Below are positions 7,632 to 15,902 of a stretch of 58,139 bases of DNA, one piece after another; positions within the stretch are counted from its first letter, which is position 1; every line of letters begins with the position of its first letter. A program made the position numbers and the translations under genes. This stretch comes from CAVWQV01 sp963757115 (GTDB lineage Bacteria; Pseudomonadota; Alphaproteobacteria; Acetobacterales; Acetobacteraceae), in the NCBI GenBank assembly GCA_963757115.1, contig CAVWQV010000009.1, positions 1-58,139 on the forward strand, written 5' to 3'. The notes below the pieces were generated by a model. It had not been told where the DNA came from, did not search any database, and was given only the letters and a program-made list of their open reading frames with translations.

Positions 7632-8467
7632 GACCGCGGCGCAGCAGCGGCGCTCACGAGCGCGGCAATCACCTGGCCCGAGCCGGGCGCCACCTCGAAC
7701 ACCGGTGGGGTCTTTCGGTTGGCGAGGTTCAGGCGCACGCCGTCGTCGAAGGCATCGACGCTCAACAGGCGGCTGTACAGCATCTCAATGCTCTGCCGGC
7801 CGCCGGTAAAGACCACGCGGCGCGAGGTCACGGTGAGCGGTCCTCGGTCGACCGACTCGACGTGCCGCCCTACGGCCACCGACTGTCCGCGCGTTTGGCC
7901 CCAGCGATAGGTCAGGCCGCGAGCGATCCGGATGCTGTAGCCGTGCGACCCCGACTGCCATTGCCGGTCAACGAATTCCTCGAGCAGCGACGCCTCGGTC
8001 TCGTAATGGGCCGCTTCCTGGGCGCGAAGGACGACGCTGCAGCGCGCAAGAGTCGGCAGGCGACCGGCAAGCGCGTCGGCCACGAGCCGTCGCGGCTCGA
8101 AGTCACGGAGCAAAGAGGCCTGCTCCGCGGTATCCAGCCTGAGAGCGGTAAGGCGCTCGCTGAGTCTGCTGTCGGGCGCGTCACTCGCGACGGCCTCGTC
8201 CACGAGCGCGCGCGCCTGCTGCAGGTTCAACTCCTTCTGGCGCGCCGAGCCAAGCCGGGCGACCTTTGCTGCCGCCGCCAGCTCTGGCGCAATCGATGCC
8301 GGATCGCTGAGCGGGTCGGCTAGTCGTGCCAGTAAGGCCGCATAGTCGAGCTGGGCGAGCTCACGAACCTCGGACTCATCCCGCTCGCATCGCGCGCACA
8401 GCTTCACGCGGCCAAGGCGACGCCGCCAGTCCAGCGGCGCGCCGCAGCTCCTGCATCCCTCCGCCAC
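7628..8467 (-). CDS. Zinc-ribbon protein with C-terminal PH-like domain
   Basis: 279 residues. The N-terminus has two knuckles, CRSCG and CARCE, forming a zinc ribbon. Residues about 40-140 are helical. The C-terminal part has the pattern LTVTSRRVVFTGG, then SIEMLYSRLLSVDAF, then DGVRLNLANRKTPPVFEV, typical of bacterial PH-like domains that follow zinc ribbons in uncharacterised proteins. It lies 83 bp after the terminase nuclease region and is coupled to 7209-7631. Function in the element is unknown. Confidence 0.6.
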   Translation of the reverse strand: MAEGCRSCGAPLDWRRRLGRVKLCARCERDESEVRELAQLDYAALLARLADPLSDPASIAPELAAAAKVARLGSARQKELNLQQARALVDEAVASDAPDSRLSERLTALRLDTAEQASLLRDFEPRRLVADALAGRLPTLARCSVVLRAQEAAHYETEASLLEEFVDRQWQSGSHGYSIRIARGLTYRWGQTRGQSVAVGRHVESVDRGPLTVTSRRVVFTGGRQSIEMLYSRLLSVDAFDDGVRLNLANRKTPPVFEVAPGSGQVIAALVSAAAAPRS

Positions 8468-8549
8468 CTTACTGACGGTAGATCATGTCCACCTTCCCGC
8501 GGTGAAGGCTCTTTCGAAGTCGCAAGGTTCTGGAATGTGAAGAGACGGA

Positions 8550-9205
8550 TCAGCGGGCCGCACGCGTCAGCGAGAAGGTGCGCATCGCGGCGAGTGCCTC
8601 CGCCGGCCAGGCCGGCGCCGTGACGTCCGCGAGCATGGCCAGCGCGACCGCGGTCACCAGGTCATCGTGCCTGCCGGTCTTGAGCGCGCCCTGCTCCAGC
8701 TGCCCGTCCGCGCGCTGACGCCGCTGGTAGTCGCCGAGCTCGCGCTCGAGCTGGGCCACGTTGTCCATCTTCGGCGGCACCAACAGCCGGCGCTCGCCGA
8801 GCAGCTGCTGCAGGTGGGCGACCAGCGCGCTCTTGCCCCACGAGCTCTCGCCGGCGCCGCGCAGCAGGCGGTCGCCGCCGACGATGGTCACGCCTCGACG
8901 TCGAACGGGTCGCCGCCTGCGCTCATGCGGACCAGCATCTCGGCCGGTGCGCGGCCGTTGCCGGTGGCGTCGACCCGCAGCAACGGCACCTCGCCGTCGG
9001 TGCGCTCGTAGATCTCCAGGCAACGCGCCGCGACCAGGTCGAGCTGGTCGGCGTACGTCATGCCGAGCGGCAACCGCTCGAGGTGCAACAGGCGGCAGAA
9101 GGTGACCTCGCGGCGCTCGTCGAACGGGTCCGGCCGCCGCTCGGGCTGCTGCACGGCCAGCGCCGACTAGTCGGCGGCCTGGCCGACGTCGAGACCGACG
9201 CACAC
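8550..9205 (-). CDS. Large terminase nuclease domain (in-frame TAG and frameshift)
   Basis: RNase H-like nuclease half of a phage large terminase, which cuts concatemeric DNA during packaging. The reading begins ERVCVGLDVGQAAD, a DxG strand with the first catalytic Asp. It then hits TAG at 9167-9169 where Tyr or similar is expected before SALAV, and continues through DGEVPLLRVDATGNG. A one-base loss near 8888-8891 shifts into the frame with VTIVGGDRLLRG and the C-terminal GRHDDLVTAVALAMLAD, whose paired Asp is catalytic. It directly follows the ATPase part. A GTG at 9205 is a possible separate start, otherwise it is one gene with 9232-10020. Confidence 0.7.
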
Positions 9206-9231
9206 GCGCTCGACCGGGAAGCCGGCCTGAC

Positions 9232-10020
9232 TCAGACGGGGCTGATCGTGAGCCCGCCTGACACGGCGGGGGAGCCGAGTGCCGATGCCTCGTAATCCTC
9301 ACGGTACAGGGCCGCCAGGTCGTCCTCGTGGAAGACGCTGCCCTCGGCGAGCTCGAACCGGCATTCGTACTCCTGGCGGTACCACCACTCGCCCAGCAAC
9401 CGGCGCTCTTCGGCGAGGAATTCGCGGCTGATGCGCGGGCACATCCTGGCCGGCACCTCGACGCGCAGCCAGTGCTCATCGCCGGTCCAGGCCGCGAAGA
9501 ACCAGCCGCGGCGGCCGAAGGGCGTGGACAGCCCGATCAGGTCGCCCGCGCTGGTGGCCAGCATCGGCCGCAGCGCGCGGTAGAGGTCGTCCGGGACGCG
9601 GGCGGCCTCGTCGATTACGAGCAGGTCGACCGCGGAGTAGCCGCGGAGCGTCCGCTCGCTGCCAGGCAGCGATACCAGCCGGCTGCCGTTGGTGAGCGCC
9701 AGCCGGAGCTGCGTCAGCGCGTCGAAGGGCGTCGGCTGGCCGAGCGCGGCGTAGATCGCGAGCAGCTGGCGGAAGAGCTCGACGCTCTGGCGCAAGCTGG
9801 GCGAGACCAGGAGCACGAGGGCGCCGGGCCTGAAAAGCGCGCGGTGCAGGCCGGCGGCCGCGGCCACGGTCGATTTGCCGCTCTGGCGCGAGCAGTTGAG
9901 CAGGATCCGCGAGGCCCGCGAGCGGAGCACCTCCGTCTGCCATGGATCGGGCCCGTAGCCGGCGCTCCGCATGAGCGCGGCCGGGTCGAGCCGCCAGGCC
10001 AGCTCACGCAGCGCCGTCAC
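9232..10020 (-). CDS. Large terminase ATPase domain
   Basis: DNA-packaging motor ATPase. The GTG at 10020 is chosen because it begins VTALRELAWRLDPAALM, with DPWQTEVLRS (a Q-like adenine motif) next. Walker A is CSRQSGKST near residue 46, Walker B is DLLVIDEAARV near residue 122, and the coupling motif GLSTPFGRRGWF follows. The protein ends at about residue 262 with VSGGLTISPV. In most phages the nuclease domain is on the same chain; here it continues in another frame just downstream, so this is either a split terminase or an indel near 9232. The start overlaps the small-terminase gene by 17 bp. Confidence 0.82.
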   Translation of the reverse strand: MTALRELAWRLDPAALMRSAGYGPDPWQTEVLRSRASRILLNCSRQSGKSTVAAAAGLHRALFRPGALVLLVSPSLRQSVELFRQLLAIYAALGQPTPFDALTQLRLALTNGSRLVSLPGSERTLRGYSAVDLLVIDEAARVPDDLYRALRPMLATSAGDLIGLSTPFGRRGWFFAAWTGDEHWLRVEVPARMCPRISREFLAEERRLLGEWWYRQEYECRFELAEGSVFHEDDLAALYREDYEASALGSPAVSGGLTISPV

Positions 10021-10515
10021 GCCGCTGCCCGTCCAGCTCGAGGAAGACCCGCGCGGCGGCCTCTGCGGCGCCGGGGATCGGCCGCAGGCCGCGCTCGAGC
10101 GCTTCGCCGAGCGCGTCCACGCCGACGTCGCCGGCCCTGGCCGACTGGTCCAGGTGGAGGGCGCCAACGGTGCGGAGCCGCGGCTCGAACAGGGTCAGGA
10201 TCTCCACCATGCGGCCCAGCAGGGCCGCGTAGCCGCGCAGGTCGCCGCGCGCGTGGGCGGCGGGATGCCGTTCTTCGCCAGGCCGAGGGCCAGCTCGAGG
10301 TCGGCGACGACGTTCACCGCCTGGGTGCGCAACGTGGCCTCGGCGACCTGGCGCACCTGGGCGACGCGGTCGGCGACCTGCGCCCGATGGCGCGACACGG
10401 CCATCTTGTCGAGGCCGAACTGTCTCGCTATGTCTCGGAATGACTGCCCGGCCGCAATGGCGTGGTCGATCTCGGCGCGGCGGAGATGACTGCACACGGT
10501 GCACTGCCGTGCCAC
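10004..10515 (-). CDS. Small-terminase-like HTH protein (frameshifted)
   Basis: Begins at a GTG with CTVCSHLRRAEIDHAIAAG, then SFRDIARQFGLDKMAVSRHR, a clear helix-turn-helix preceded by a CxxC pair. A one-base slip near 10262-10270 joins it to a helical C-terminus that includes DLRGYAALLGRMVEILTLFE and ends at 10004, overlapping the terminase ATPase start. Position directly before the large terminase and the DNA-binding fold indicate the packaging-site recognition subunit. About 170 residues, normal for TerS. Confidence 0.6.
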
Positions 10516-10527
10516 GCTGGCGATGCT

Positions 10528-10544
10528 ACCGCCCTGTTGGCGGT
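10528..10544. promoter_or_regulatory. Small palindrome in divergent promoter region
   Basis: ACCGCC (10528-10533) and GGCGGT (10539-10544) form a 6-bp dyad 13 bp upstream of the small-terminase start. It lies in the gap shared with the rightward secreted-protein gene at 10655. It may be an operator for the packaging operon. Confidence 0.3.
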
Positions 10545-10654
10545 GCTAACGCCCGCTCTCGCATAGGCTGCCTGCAGATTCCAAACCGTGCACAGCCGTC
10601 GCGAGTGCGGCATGCTTCACGTGGGGAGTTGGTACTCGAGAAGGGGGTACCGGG

Positions 10655-11191
10655 ATGTTGACGCTTCCGCGTCCCGCCCAAGTCTGCGCGTCGCTCCGAC
10701 ACCCAATCGTGGGCGCATCGCTGCTGGCGGGGCTGCTCCTCTCACCGCTCGGAGCAACTGCTCAGCCGTCATCCACACTTCCGCTGACCGCCGGTGGCGT
10801 GCCTGTCGCGCTGCCGGCCCCGCCCCCCTCCTCCGGCAGCGCGAGTTCCGACCACTGCGTGGTGATCAACTCGGGCGTGGTTGGATACGGCTCCCTGACA
10901 CTCGCTCTCGACGGCCCAGGCGCGCAGGCGACATGTGCGGCGACGATGGATAAGGAGCAGGCTGCGGGCAATCCAGACGTCGGCAGTAACTACTTCTTCG
11001 TTGATCCGCGGCTTCCGACACCAGCCATGAGTTCGTGGAGCTGTTCGTTCCAGCAGAACGGATTACAGCTCGCGGTGGTTGCGGCTGGTGGCCCCCAACA
11101 GGCTCCGCTGTTGGGTAAGTGGGTGTGTCAAGCGATCGATGGCAGCGGGGATTGGGGCGGCGTCCAGTGGGGCCCGGCTGCCGCCAATTGA
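10655..11191 (+). CDS. Secreted protein of unknown function (moron-like cargo)
   Basis: 178 residues with an ATG after a purine-rich AAGGGGG. A typical Sec signal peptide spans residues 1-37, with core SLLAGLLLSPLGA and a probable cut after ATAQ. The mature part is Ser/Gly/Pro-rich and has four cysteines that could form disulfides. No family was recognised. It is transcribed against all neighbouring element genes, which is typical of a cargo gene added to a phage-like operon, and would be exported by the host. Confidence 0.6.
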   Translation: MLTLPRPAQVCASLRHPIVGASLLAGLLLSPLGATAQPSSTLPLTAGGVPVALPAPPPSSGSASSDHCVVINSGVVGYGSLTLALDGPGAQATCAATMDKEQAAGNPDVGSNYFFVDPRLPTPAMSSWSCSFQQNGLQLAVVAAGGPQQAPLLGKWVCQAIDGSGDWGGVQWGPAAAN

Positions 11192-11401
11192 TCTCATAGA
11201 CTCCCGCCAGCACACCTGCGTTCCGACTCAGCCATTGCCCGGCTACCACACCGCTGGCCGACGCAGCCGCGCTCCGGCACGGGCAGCATGGATGAACCCG
11301 ACCCAGATCTGGACGCCGGGCCGTTTGGTGCTCGCGGCTGGTCATGCGTTCGTCGCGATTGGTGCTCGGCTCGGTCATAGGGCCGGTCGACCTTTCGGCG
11401 G

Positions 11402-11701
11402 TCACGGCCGTCGTCCGCCTACGACGCGCAACTGACGCCGTCGGTCACAGGCCTCGACCTGGATGGCGAAGGCGCGGGCGGCCAGGGCGTCGGTCGCGAG
11501 ACGGCGTGCCACGCCGTCGGCGCACCACGGGTGGAACAGCGTGATGTCGCCGCGGGCGCCGATGTCCGCGACCACCGGTGCGGCGACCAGGTCGTACCCG
11601 CAGCGGTAGCAGTCGGCGTCGGGCGGCAGGTGGCCGGGGTCGCCGACGACCGGCGACATCTCCTCAGCGATGCCGGGTGTGGCAGAGTAACCGTTGCTCA
11701 T
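11402..11701 (-). CDS. Small hypothetical protein with CxxC motif
   Basis: 99 residues; starts MSNGYSATPGIAEEMSP. It holds CYRCGYDLVAAP, a CxxC knuckle, and later HPWCADGVARRLATDALAARA. The cysteines and one histidine could bind a single zinc ion. It lies 102 bp downstream of the methyltransferase on the same strand. No known family was identified. Confidence 0.5.
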   Translation of the reverse strand: MSNGYSATPGIAEEMSPVVGDPGHLPPDADCYRCGYDLVAAPVVADIGARGDITLFHPWCADGVARRLATDALAARAFAIQVEACDRRRQLRVVGGRRP

Positions 11702-11803
11702 GGGGATAGCGGATCTCCTGTGGGTGGAAAGTGGCGCGGCGGCTCCTCGGCGGGGCCGCCGCTTTTCGCGTCGGGTCAGATGCGGCGTGTCACGACATCG
11801 GCA

Positions 11804-12973
11804 TCACCTCGTCTCAGCAGTCAGTCGGCGCTGCATGAGCTCGACGGCGGTCGGGTTTGCGTCCGCAAGCCAGACCCTCCGACTCCCGACCCGGAGCGCC
11901 GCCAGACCGACCGTACCGCGGCCGGCCATCGGGTCGGCCACGACCGCTCCGCGCCAGCTCAGCAGGCGGATCAGTCGCTCCGCCAGGTCGATGGAAAAGA
12001 CCGCGGGATACTGGCGGTCGTAGGTGCCGGGGATCGGCCACAGCCAGCGCGGGCCGCACCAGGCGAGCCAACTGTCGTGATCGAGGTCGTGCCCCGTCGA
12101 GGGGTCGGGATCCTGCCACTCGCCGGCGTGAAACAGGAGGAGCGCCTCGGCCGGCGTGGCCAGATTCGGCGCGGCGGGCGACTCGGAGCCGCGGACGGTA
12201 CCCGCGCCGGCGCTGCCGTCGTGCCAGATCCCGCAGCGCTTGAAGCTCCAGCCGGCAGCCACAATGCGCGATGAGAAGTCTGCCGCGACAAAGGCCTCGG
12301 GCGGTCTGGAGCGATCGAACGGAGCGACGACCACCAGCCGGCTATGCGGCTTGCGCGCGACCCGGTACCACTGGCTCGCCCAGCCGGGCAGCCGCTCGAG
12401 GATCTCGGCGTAGGGCAGGTCGATGTAGCCGTGGCCGCTGACGTCCAGGCCCTACGGCGGCGACACGATCTGGAGGTCGACTGAGCCGGAGGCCCAGCGC
12501 AGGGCGGCCGTGTCGGCCAGGTCGACATGGGCCTGGCTCGGTAGCTGTCCAGCCGACGGCAGGGGGCGGTTCGTCTCGGTGCGTGCCAGCGCCGGGGCCT
12601 CGCGCCGTGCGGTGCGGATGTGCTCGACGAGAGCGCGGGTCGAGCTGTCGGCTGGCAAATTCCGAACGTGTGCGGAATTTCGGGCCACGTACATGAAGCG
12701 CTCGGCGCTGTCGATCGACGTGCCGAAAGTCGTGTCGAGCCAGGGCAGCCAGGCGCCATGCGGGAGCCCGGCTTTGACGTCGAGCAGCACCTTGCCGAGC
12801 TGAATCGTCAGCTCGACGGTCCGCTGCTGCGACGTGAGCCACGCGTCGCGCACCTCGAGCGCCAGCTCGCACAGCTGGCCGACGTCGCGCCGGCTGGTAG
12901 CGACCCGGCACTGACGCGCGTCGGCAGCTTTGAGCTTGGGCGAGTGGTCGCGAGTCGTCACGGCTCGAGTCAT
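11804..12973 (-). CDS. DUF3102-DNA methyltransferase fusion with in-frame TAG
   Basis: About 390 codons. Residues 30-110 match DUF3102 (LGKVLLDVKAGLPHGAWLPWL, then SAERFMYVARN). A class-beta DNA methyltransferase follows: catalytic motif IV reads IVSPP, then TAG at 12452-12454, then GLDVSGHGYIDLPYAEI. SPPY is the family norm, so TAG stands exactly at the tyrosine. After the TAG the frame stays open to the SAM-binding motif ADPMAGRGTVGLAAL near the end. It starts at ATG 12973, overlapping the primase stop (ATGA). Likely methylates element DNA against host restriction. Read-through, mutation or base error are all possible. Confidence 0.75.
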
Positions 12974-13894
12974 GCCAGCACCCGCGTCAGCGAGTACTCG
13001 ATCGCCTTCACAGTCCAGGCCAGCAGCAACCCATTCCAATCCTTCGACTCAAGCGCTGGGCGCCAGCGCTTGCGGCGCACGCCGGTCTCGCGGAGTTGGT
13101 CGCCGAGGCGTTCGCTGGCCGCGTCGCCGGCCGCATCGGCGTCGAAGGCGAGCAGCACAAGTCGGCCAACCAGCACCTGCGGCAGCCAGTCGGGCATGCC
13201 CATGCCATTGAGCGCGATCGCGTCGAGGCCGGCCTCTGCGATCGAGAGCGCGTCGATCGGCGCCTCGGTGATCGGGATGGCGGCTTGGTCGAGCAGGTTC
13301 TCGAGCGGCGTGGTGCCGTAGACGCCGAGCCGCTTGCTGCCGACGGCGTGGTGGCGATCGCCGTCGATCTGCCGCAGTTGGTGAGCCACTGTCTGGCCGC
13401 CGCGGTCGCGTACCGGGAAGACCAGCCACGGGTGGCCATCAGCGCGCACGCACCAGCTGACATCCGAATTCTCGGCATAGACCGGGTCGAGGCCGCGCGC
13501 CTCGGACAGGTAGCGCCAGGCGGGGCTCGTCGAGGGCGCGAGCGCAAGGTGATGCAGCAGCGAGGCCGCGCGCGTCGTCGCATGGGGTTCCTGGCGCGCG
13601 CCAGCAGCGGTCGTGCGGCCCGGTGCGCTGCCGCCCAGGATGAGCACCGCGTCGAGGAAGCCGACCTGGTAGCGCTCGCGGATAATAGCTCAAGGCGTCG
13701 CCGCCGCGGCCGCACTGGCGGCAGTGCCAGCTGCGCCGATCAGCGTTGACCCGGAAGCGATCACGGCCGGTCTCGCAGAACGGGCAGGGGTCGTGCAGCT
13801 CACGCCCCTGGCGACGGAGCTTGGTGTGCTGTCCGACCAGCGCTGCCAGCTCGACCCGGTCCAGGAGCGCGGCGACGTCGATAGTCAGCGCCAC
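12970..13894 (-). CDS. CHC2 zinc-finger/Toprim DNA primase (frameshifted)
   Basis: DnaG-type primase that makes RNA primers for element replication. The GTG at 13894 begins VALTIDVAALLDRVELAALV. The zinc finger is CPFCETGRDRF..WHCRQCGRGGDAL, a variant with CxxC on both sides. A one-base slip near 13690 joins it to RERYQVGFLDAVLILGG. The C-terminal half holds the Toprim core: TEAPIDALSIAEAGLDAIAL and then LLAFDADAAGDAA. At about 300 residues it is a minimal phage primase without a helicase-binding domain. The start overlaps the RepA-like gene and the stop overlaps the methyltransferase ATG. Confidence 0.78.
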
Positions 13895-15116
13895 GGCAGG
13901 TCTCCGGAAGAGGCTGGATCGGGGGCTGGGCCGGAAGGGCCGGCCCCCTGCCATGGAAGGGGGCCGGCCCTCCGGCCCTGTTCCGGCCCCATCCGGCCCT
14001 GGTCGCTGCGGCGGTAACGGCCGCCGGGCAGATGCTCGACGTCGCCGCGCCGAATCAAACTTGAACGGGCGTCCTTGAAGGTCGATTCGGCCGGCCCCGA
14101 GGCCTGCCGCCAGTCGCCGAAGCTCGTCCCGGCGAGGGCCGGATCGAGGGCCGGCAGGGCGTCGAAAGCACGCTGCTCGGAGGGCCGGAACGGGGCCGGA
14201 TGGCCTCTTTCGAGCCGGCCCCCGTTCCGGCCCTCGTTTCGGCATCCAGGACGAGCGACGTCTCGGCTCGACCGCGGTCGTCCAGAGTGCTCAGCTCAAC
14301 GCTGCGGGCGGTCAGCTGCACCGGCAAAAGCGGCTCGTCGTCGCGCTGTTTTCTGACCGAGAGCGTGACCACCCGGCTGCTCCCCTCCCGCTCGAGACGC
14401 AGCTTCGTGGCGATCGCGCCGGGCAGGGCGCTCGAGCCGCGCGTGCTGCCCGAGGCGTTGAGGTGACGCAGGTTCAGGACGCACGCCCCCTCGTAGGCGC
14501 GACGCAGCTGGTCGCAGCCGTCGACGTACAGCCCCATGTCTTGCTGGAGGTTCTCGTTGCCGCCGACCATCGCCCGCGCGAGCGTGTCGGTCACGACCAG
14601 GACGAAGGGGCCAGGGTTCGCCGCGATCACGGCGCTCGCATCGCCTTTCCACAACTGCGGCATCTCGTCGACGACGAAGACCAGGTCGGGTACGTCCTGC
14701 CGCTCGTGCAGGTGGACGATCTGCCAGGCATCGGCGCGTTTCGGTAGCCCGCGGCTCCCCTCGCCGAGCAGGTACAGCACGCGGCCCTGCCGAACGGGGC
14801 GACCGAACCAGTCCCGACCCAGGGCGACGCAGTGCGCCCAGGCGAGTGCCAGGAAAGTCTTGTAGGTTCCGTCGAGTCCCTCCAGGACGGCGACGCTGTC
14901 GGCTTGCAGGTAGCCGTCGACGACGTAGCTCGGTCTTGGACGCTGCCGAAGCTCCACCAGACCGATGCCACGGAATCGTGGGGCGGCGCCTTCGACCAGG
15001 GCCTGGCCGTTGCGGCGTTCGGCGTCGAGCAGCGCCGCCCGCTGGTGGGCCGAGAGTCGCGGTAGCAATGCGGCGAACTCGTCAGCAGTTAGCTGTCCGA
15101 GCTGATCGCTCGTCAT
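13885..15116 (-). CDS. RepA-like AAA ATPase/helicase with winged-helix tail (frameshifted)
   Basis: RecA-fold replicative ATPase of the AAA_25/RepA type. Residues about 75-300 contain the P-loop EGLDGTYKTFLALAWA, the acidic strand GPFVLVVTDTLARAM, and LNLRHLNASG in the position of the strand-3 sensor. An indel in the G-run near 14218-14230 moves the reading into a C-terminal winged helix: SEQRAFDALPAL, then ESTFKDARSSLIRRGDVEHL, then GGRYRR. The corrected stop is at 13885, overlapping the primase start. RepA-like helicase plus primase is a compact replication module found in plasmids and satellites. Confidence 0.75.
13936..13971. repeat. 14-bp perfect inverted repeat inside repA-like 3' end
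   Basis: AGGGCCGGCCCCCT (13936-13949) and its exact complement (13958-13971) flank an 8-nt spacer. It lies within the low-complexity C-terminal linker of the RepA-like gene. Very stable in RNA; could attenuate transcription or cause the local indels. Confidence 0.5.
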
Positions 15117-15231
15117 GCCGTCCGACCCGCGCCCGCGGTGTGCAGCCGGTGAAGAGCGCGATCAAGTGCTGCTGGCCGCCGAAGACGTGATCGAACAGGC
15201 GTCGGGCGTCGTCGAGTGGGCTAGGCTTCAC
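15082..15231 (-). CDS. Small protein between HTH and RepA-like genes
   Basis: 49 codons from a GTG that overlaps the stop of the HTH gene (GTGA at 15228-15231). It begins VKPSPLDDARRLFDHVFGG and then QQHLIALFTG, which look protein-like. The last 20 residues overlap the RepA-like start and are Arg-rich. It may be a real small coupled gene or the start of a frameshifted reading. No family assigned. Confidence 0.4.
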   Translation of the reverse strand: MKPSPLDDARRLFDHVFGGQQHLIALFTGCTPRARVGRHDERSARTANC

Positions 15232-15731
15232 GCAATCGCCCCTTCGCTCTGTTGGCTTGGGGTCGGCGGGAAGGTCGAACGGAATCCTGGCCGCTGATCG
15301 CACCAGCGCGCAGGTCCCCGGACGACGCGGCGGAGCGCTCGGCGTGCGGACGGCCCGCTGACGCGGGTTTCGGGACACCCGGCCGGCCGCGGCCGGCTTC
15401 GGCCGCGTTCACCCGTGTCGAGCTCGCCGCTGTCGAGCAGCGCCTCGAGCGCTGCGGCATTGATCAGCCGCCGCCGGCCGATGCGCAGCGTCTCCAGCAC
15501 GCCCGTCTCCATCAAGCGTCGCACGCTGCGTGTTGAGACCCCCAGGCGGGCCGCCGCCTGGGCGATATCGAGCGCGACGCGGCCGTCGGCACGCTCGGCC
15601 CGGAGCTCGTCCAGGCGCGCGTCCACGCGGGCGGCCAGCACGCGCGCCAGCTGGTCGATGAGCTGCTCGAGCAGGGGCGCGACCAGCTGCACCAGCTCAG
15701 CTACGTCGCGGTCGGTGTCACTGGCCGTCAC
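15228..15731 (-). CDS. Excisionase-family HTH DNA-binding protein
   Basis: 167 residues. An N-terminal helical region (LVQLVAPLLEQLIDQLARVL) precedes a MerR/excisionase-like winged helix at about residues 50-105: ALDIAQAAARLGVSTRSVRRL, then ETLRIGRRRLINAAALEALL. The C-terminus is a disordered Arg/Pro tail. It is the first gene downstream of the repeat array at 15814-15882 on the replication operon, so it may bind those repeats as an initiator or repressor; this link is inference. Its stop is coupled to the next small gene. Confidence 0.65.
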   Translation of the reverse strand: MTASDTDRDVAELVQLVAPLLEQLIDQLARVLAARVDARLDELRAERADGRVALDIAQAAARLGVSTRSVRRLMETGVLETLRIGRRRLINAAALEALLDSGELDTGERGRSRPRPAGCPETRVSGPSARRALRRVVRGPARWCDQRPGFRSTFPPTPSQQSEGAIA

Positions 15732-15813
15732 GCCCCGACCCCGGTCGGCGAGCCAGTGGCCAGGCGCAGCATTTCGTCTGCGTGACGCCGGGTTGAGCCT
15801 TAGGGAACAGGAT

Positions 15814-15882
15814 GGTGTCCGGACTTTTCTGGCGATGGTGTCCGGCTAATTCCGCCGCGGGTGTCCGGCTAATTCGGGGGAG
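15814..15882. repeat. Three 23-bp iteron-like direct repeats
   Basis: Units begin at 15814, 15837 and 15860, exactly 23 bp apart, each starting GGTGTCCGG. Units two and three share 16 bases (GGTGTCCGGCTAATTC). They lie in the 165-bp gap upstream of the leftward replication operon. Equal spacing of about two helical turns suits an iteron origin or a cooperative operator. Subterminal repeats of an IS21-like insertion sequence are an alternative. Confidence 0.6.
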
Positions 15883-15902
15883 GCTGAGACCCGGTCTCAG
15901 CC
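15882..15902. repeat. 9-bp inverted repeat at end of zinc-ribbon gene
   Basis: GGCTGAGAC (15882-15890) and GTCTCAGCC (15894-15902) are perfect complements with a 3-nt centre. It spans the stop codon of the upstream leftward gene and adjoins the iteron array. No T-run follows on the minus strand, so it may be a Rho-type hairpin or part of the putative origin. Confidence 0.45.

Noticed and set aside
9328..10443. 371-codon plus-strand open frame across the terminase genes
   Set aside because: Antisense to Walker A and B motifs of the terminase; composition is Arg/Ala/Gly-rich with no recognisable domain.
15814..15882. Possible short CRISPR array
   Set aside because: Units are contiguous 23-bp repeats with no spacers of usual length and no cas genes nearby.
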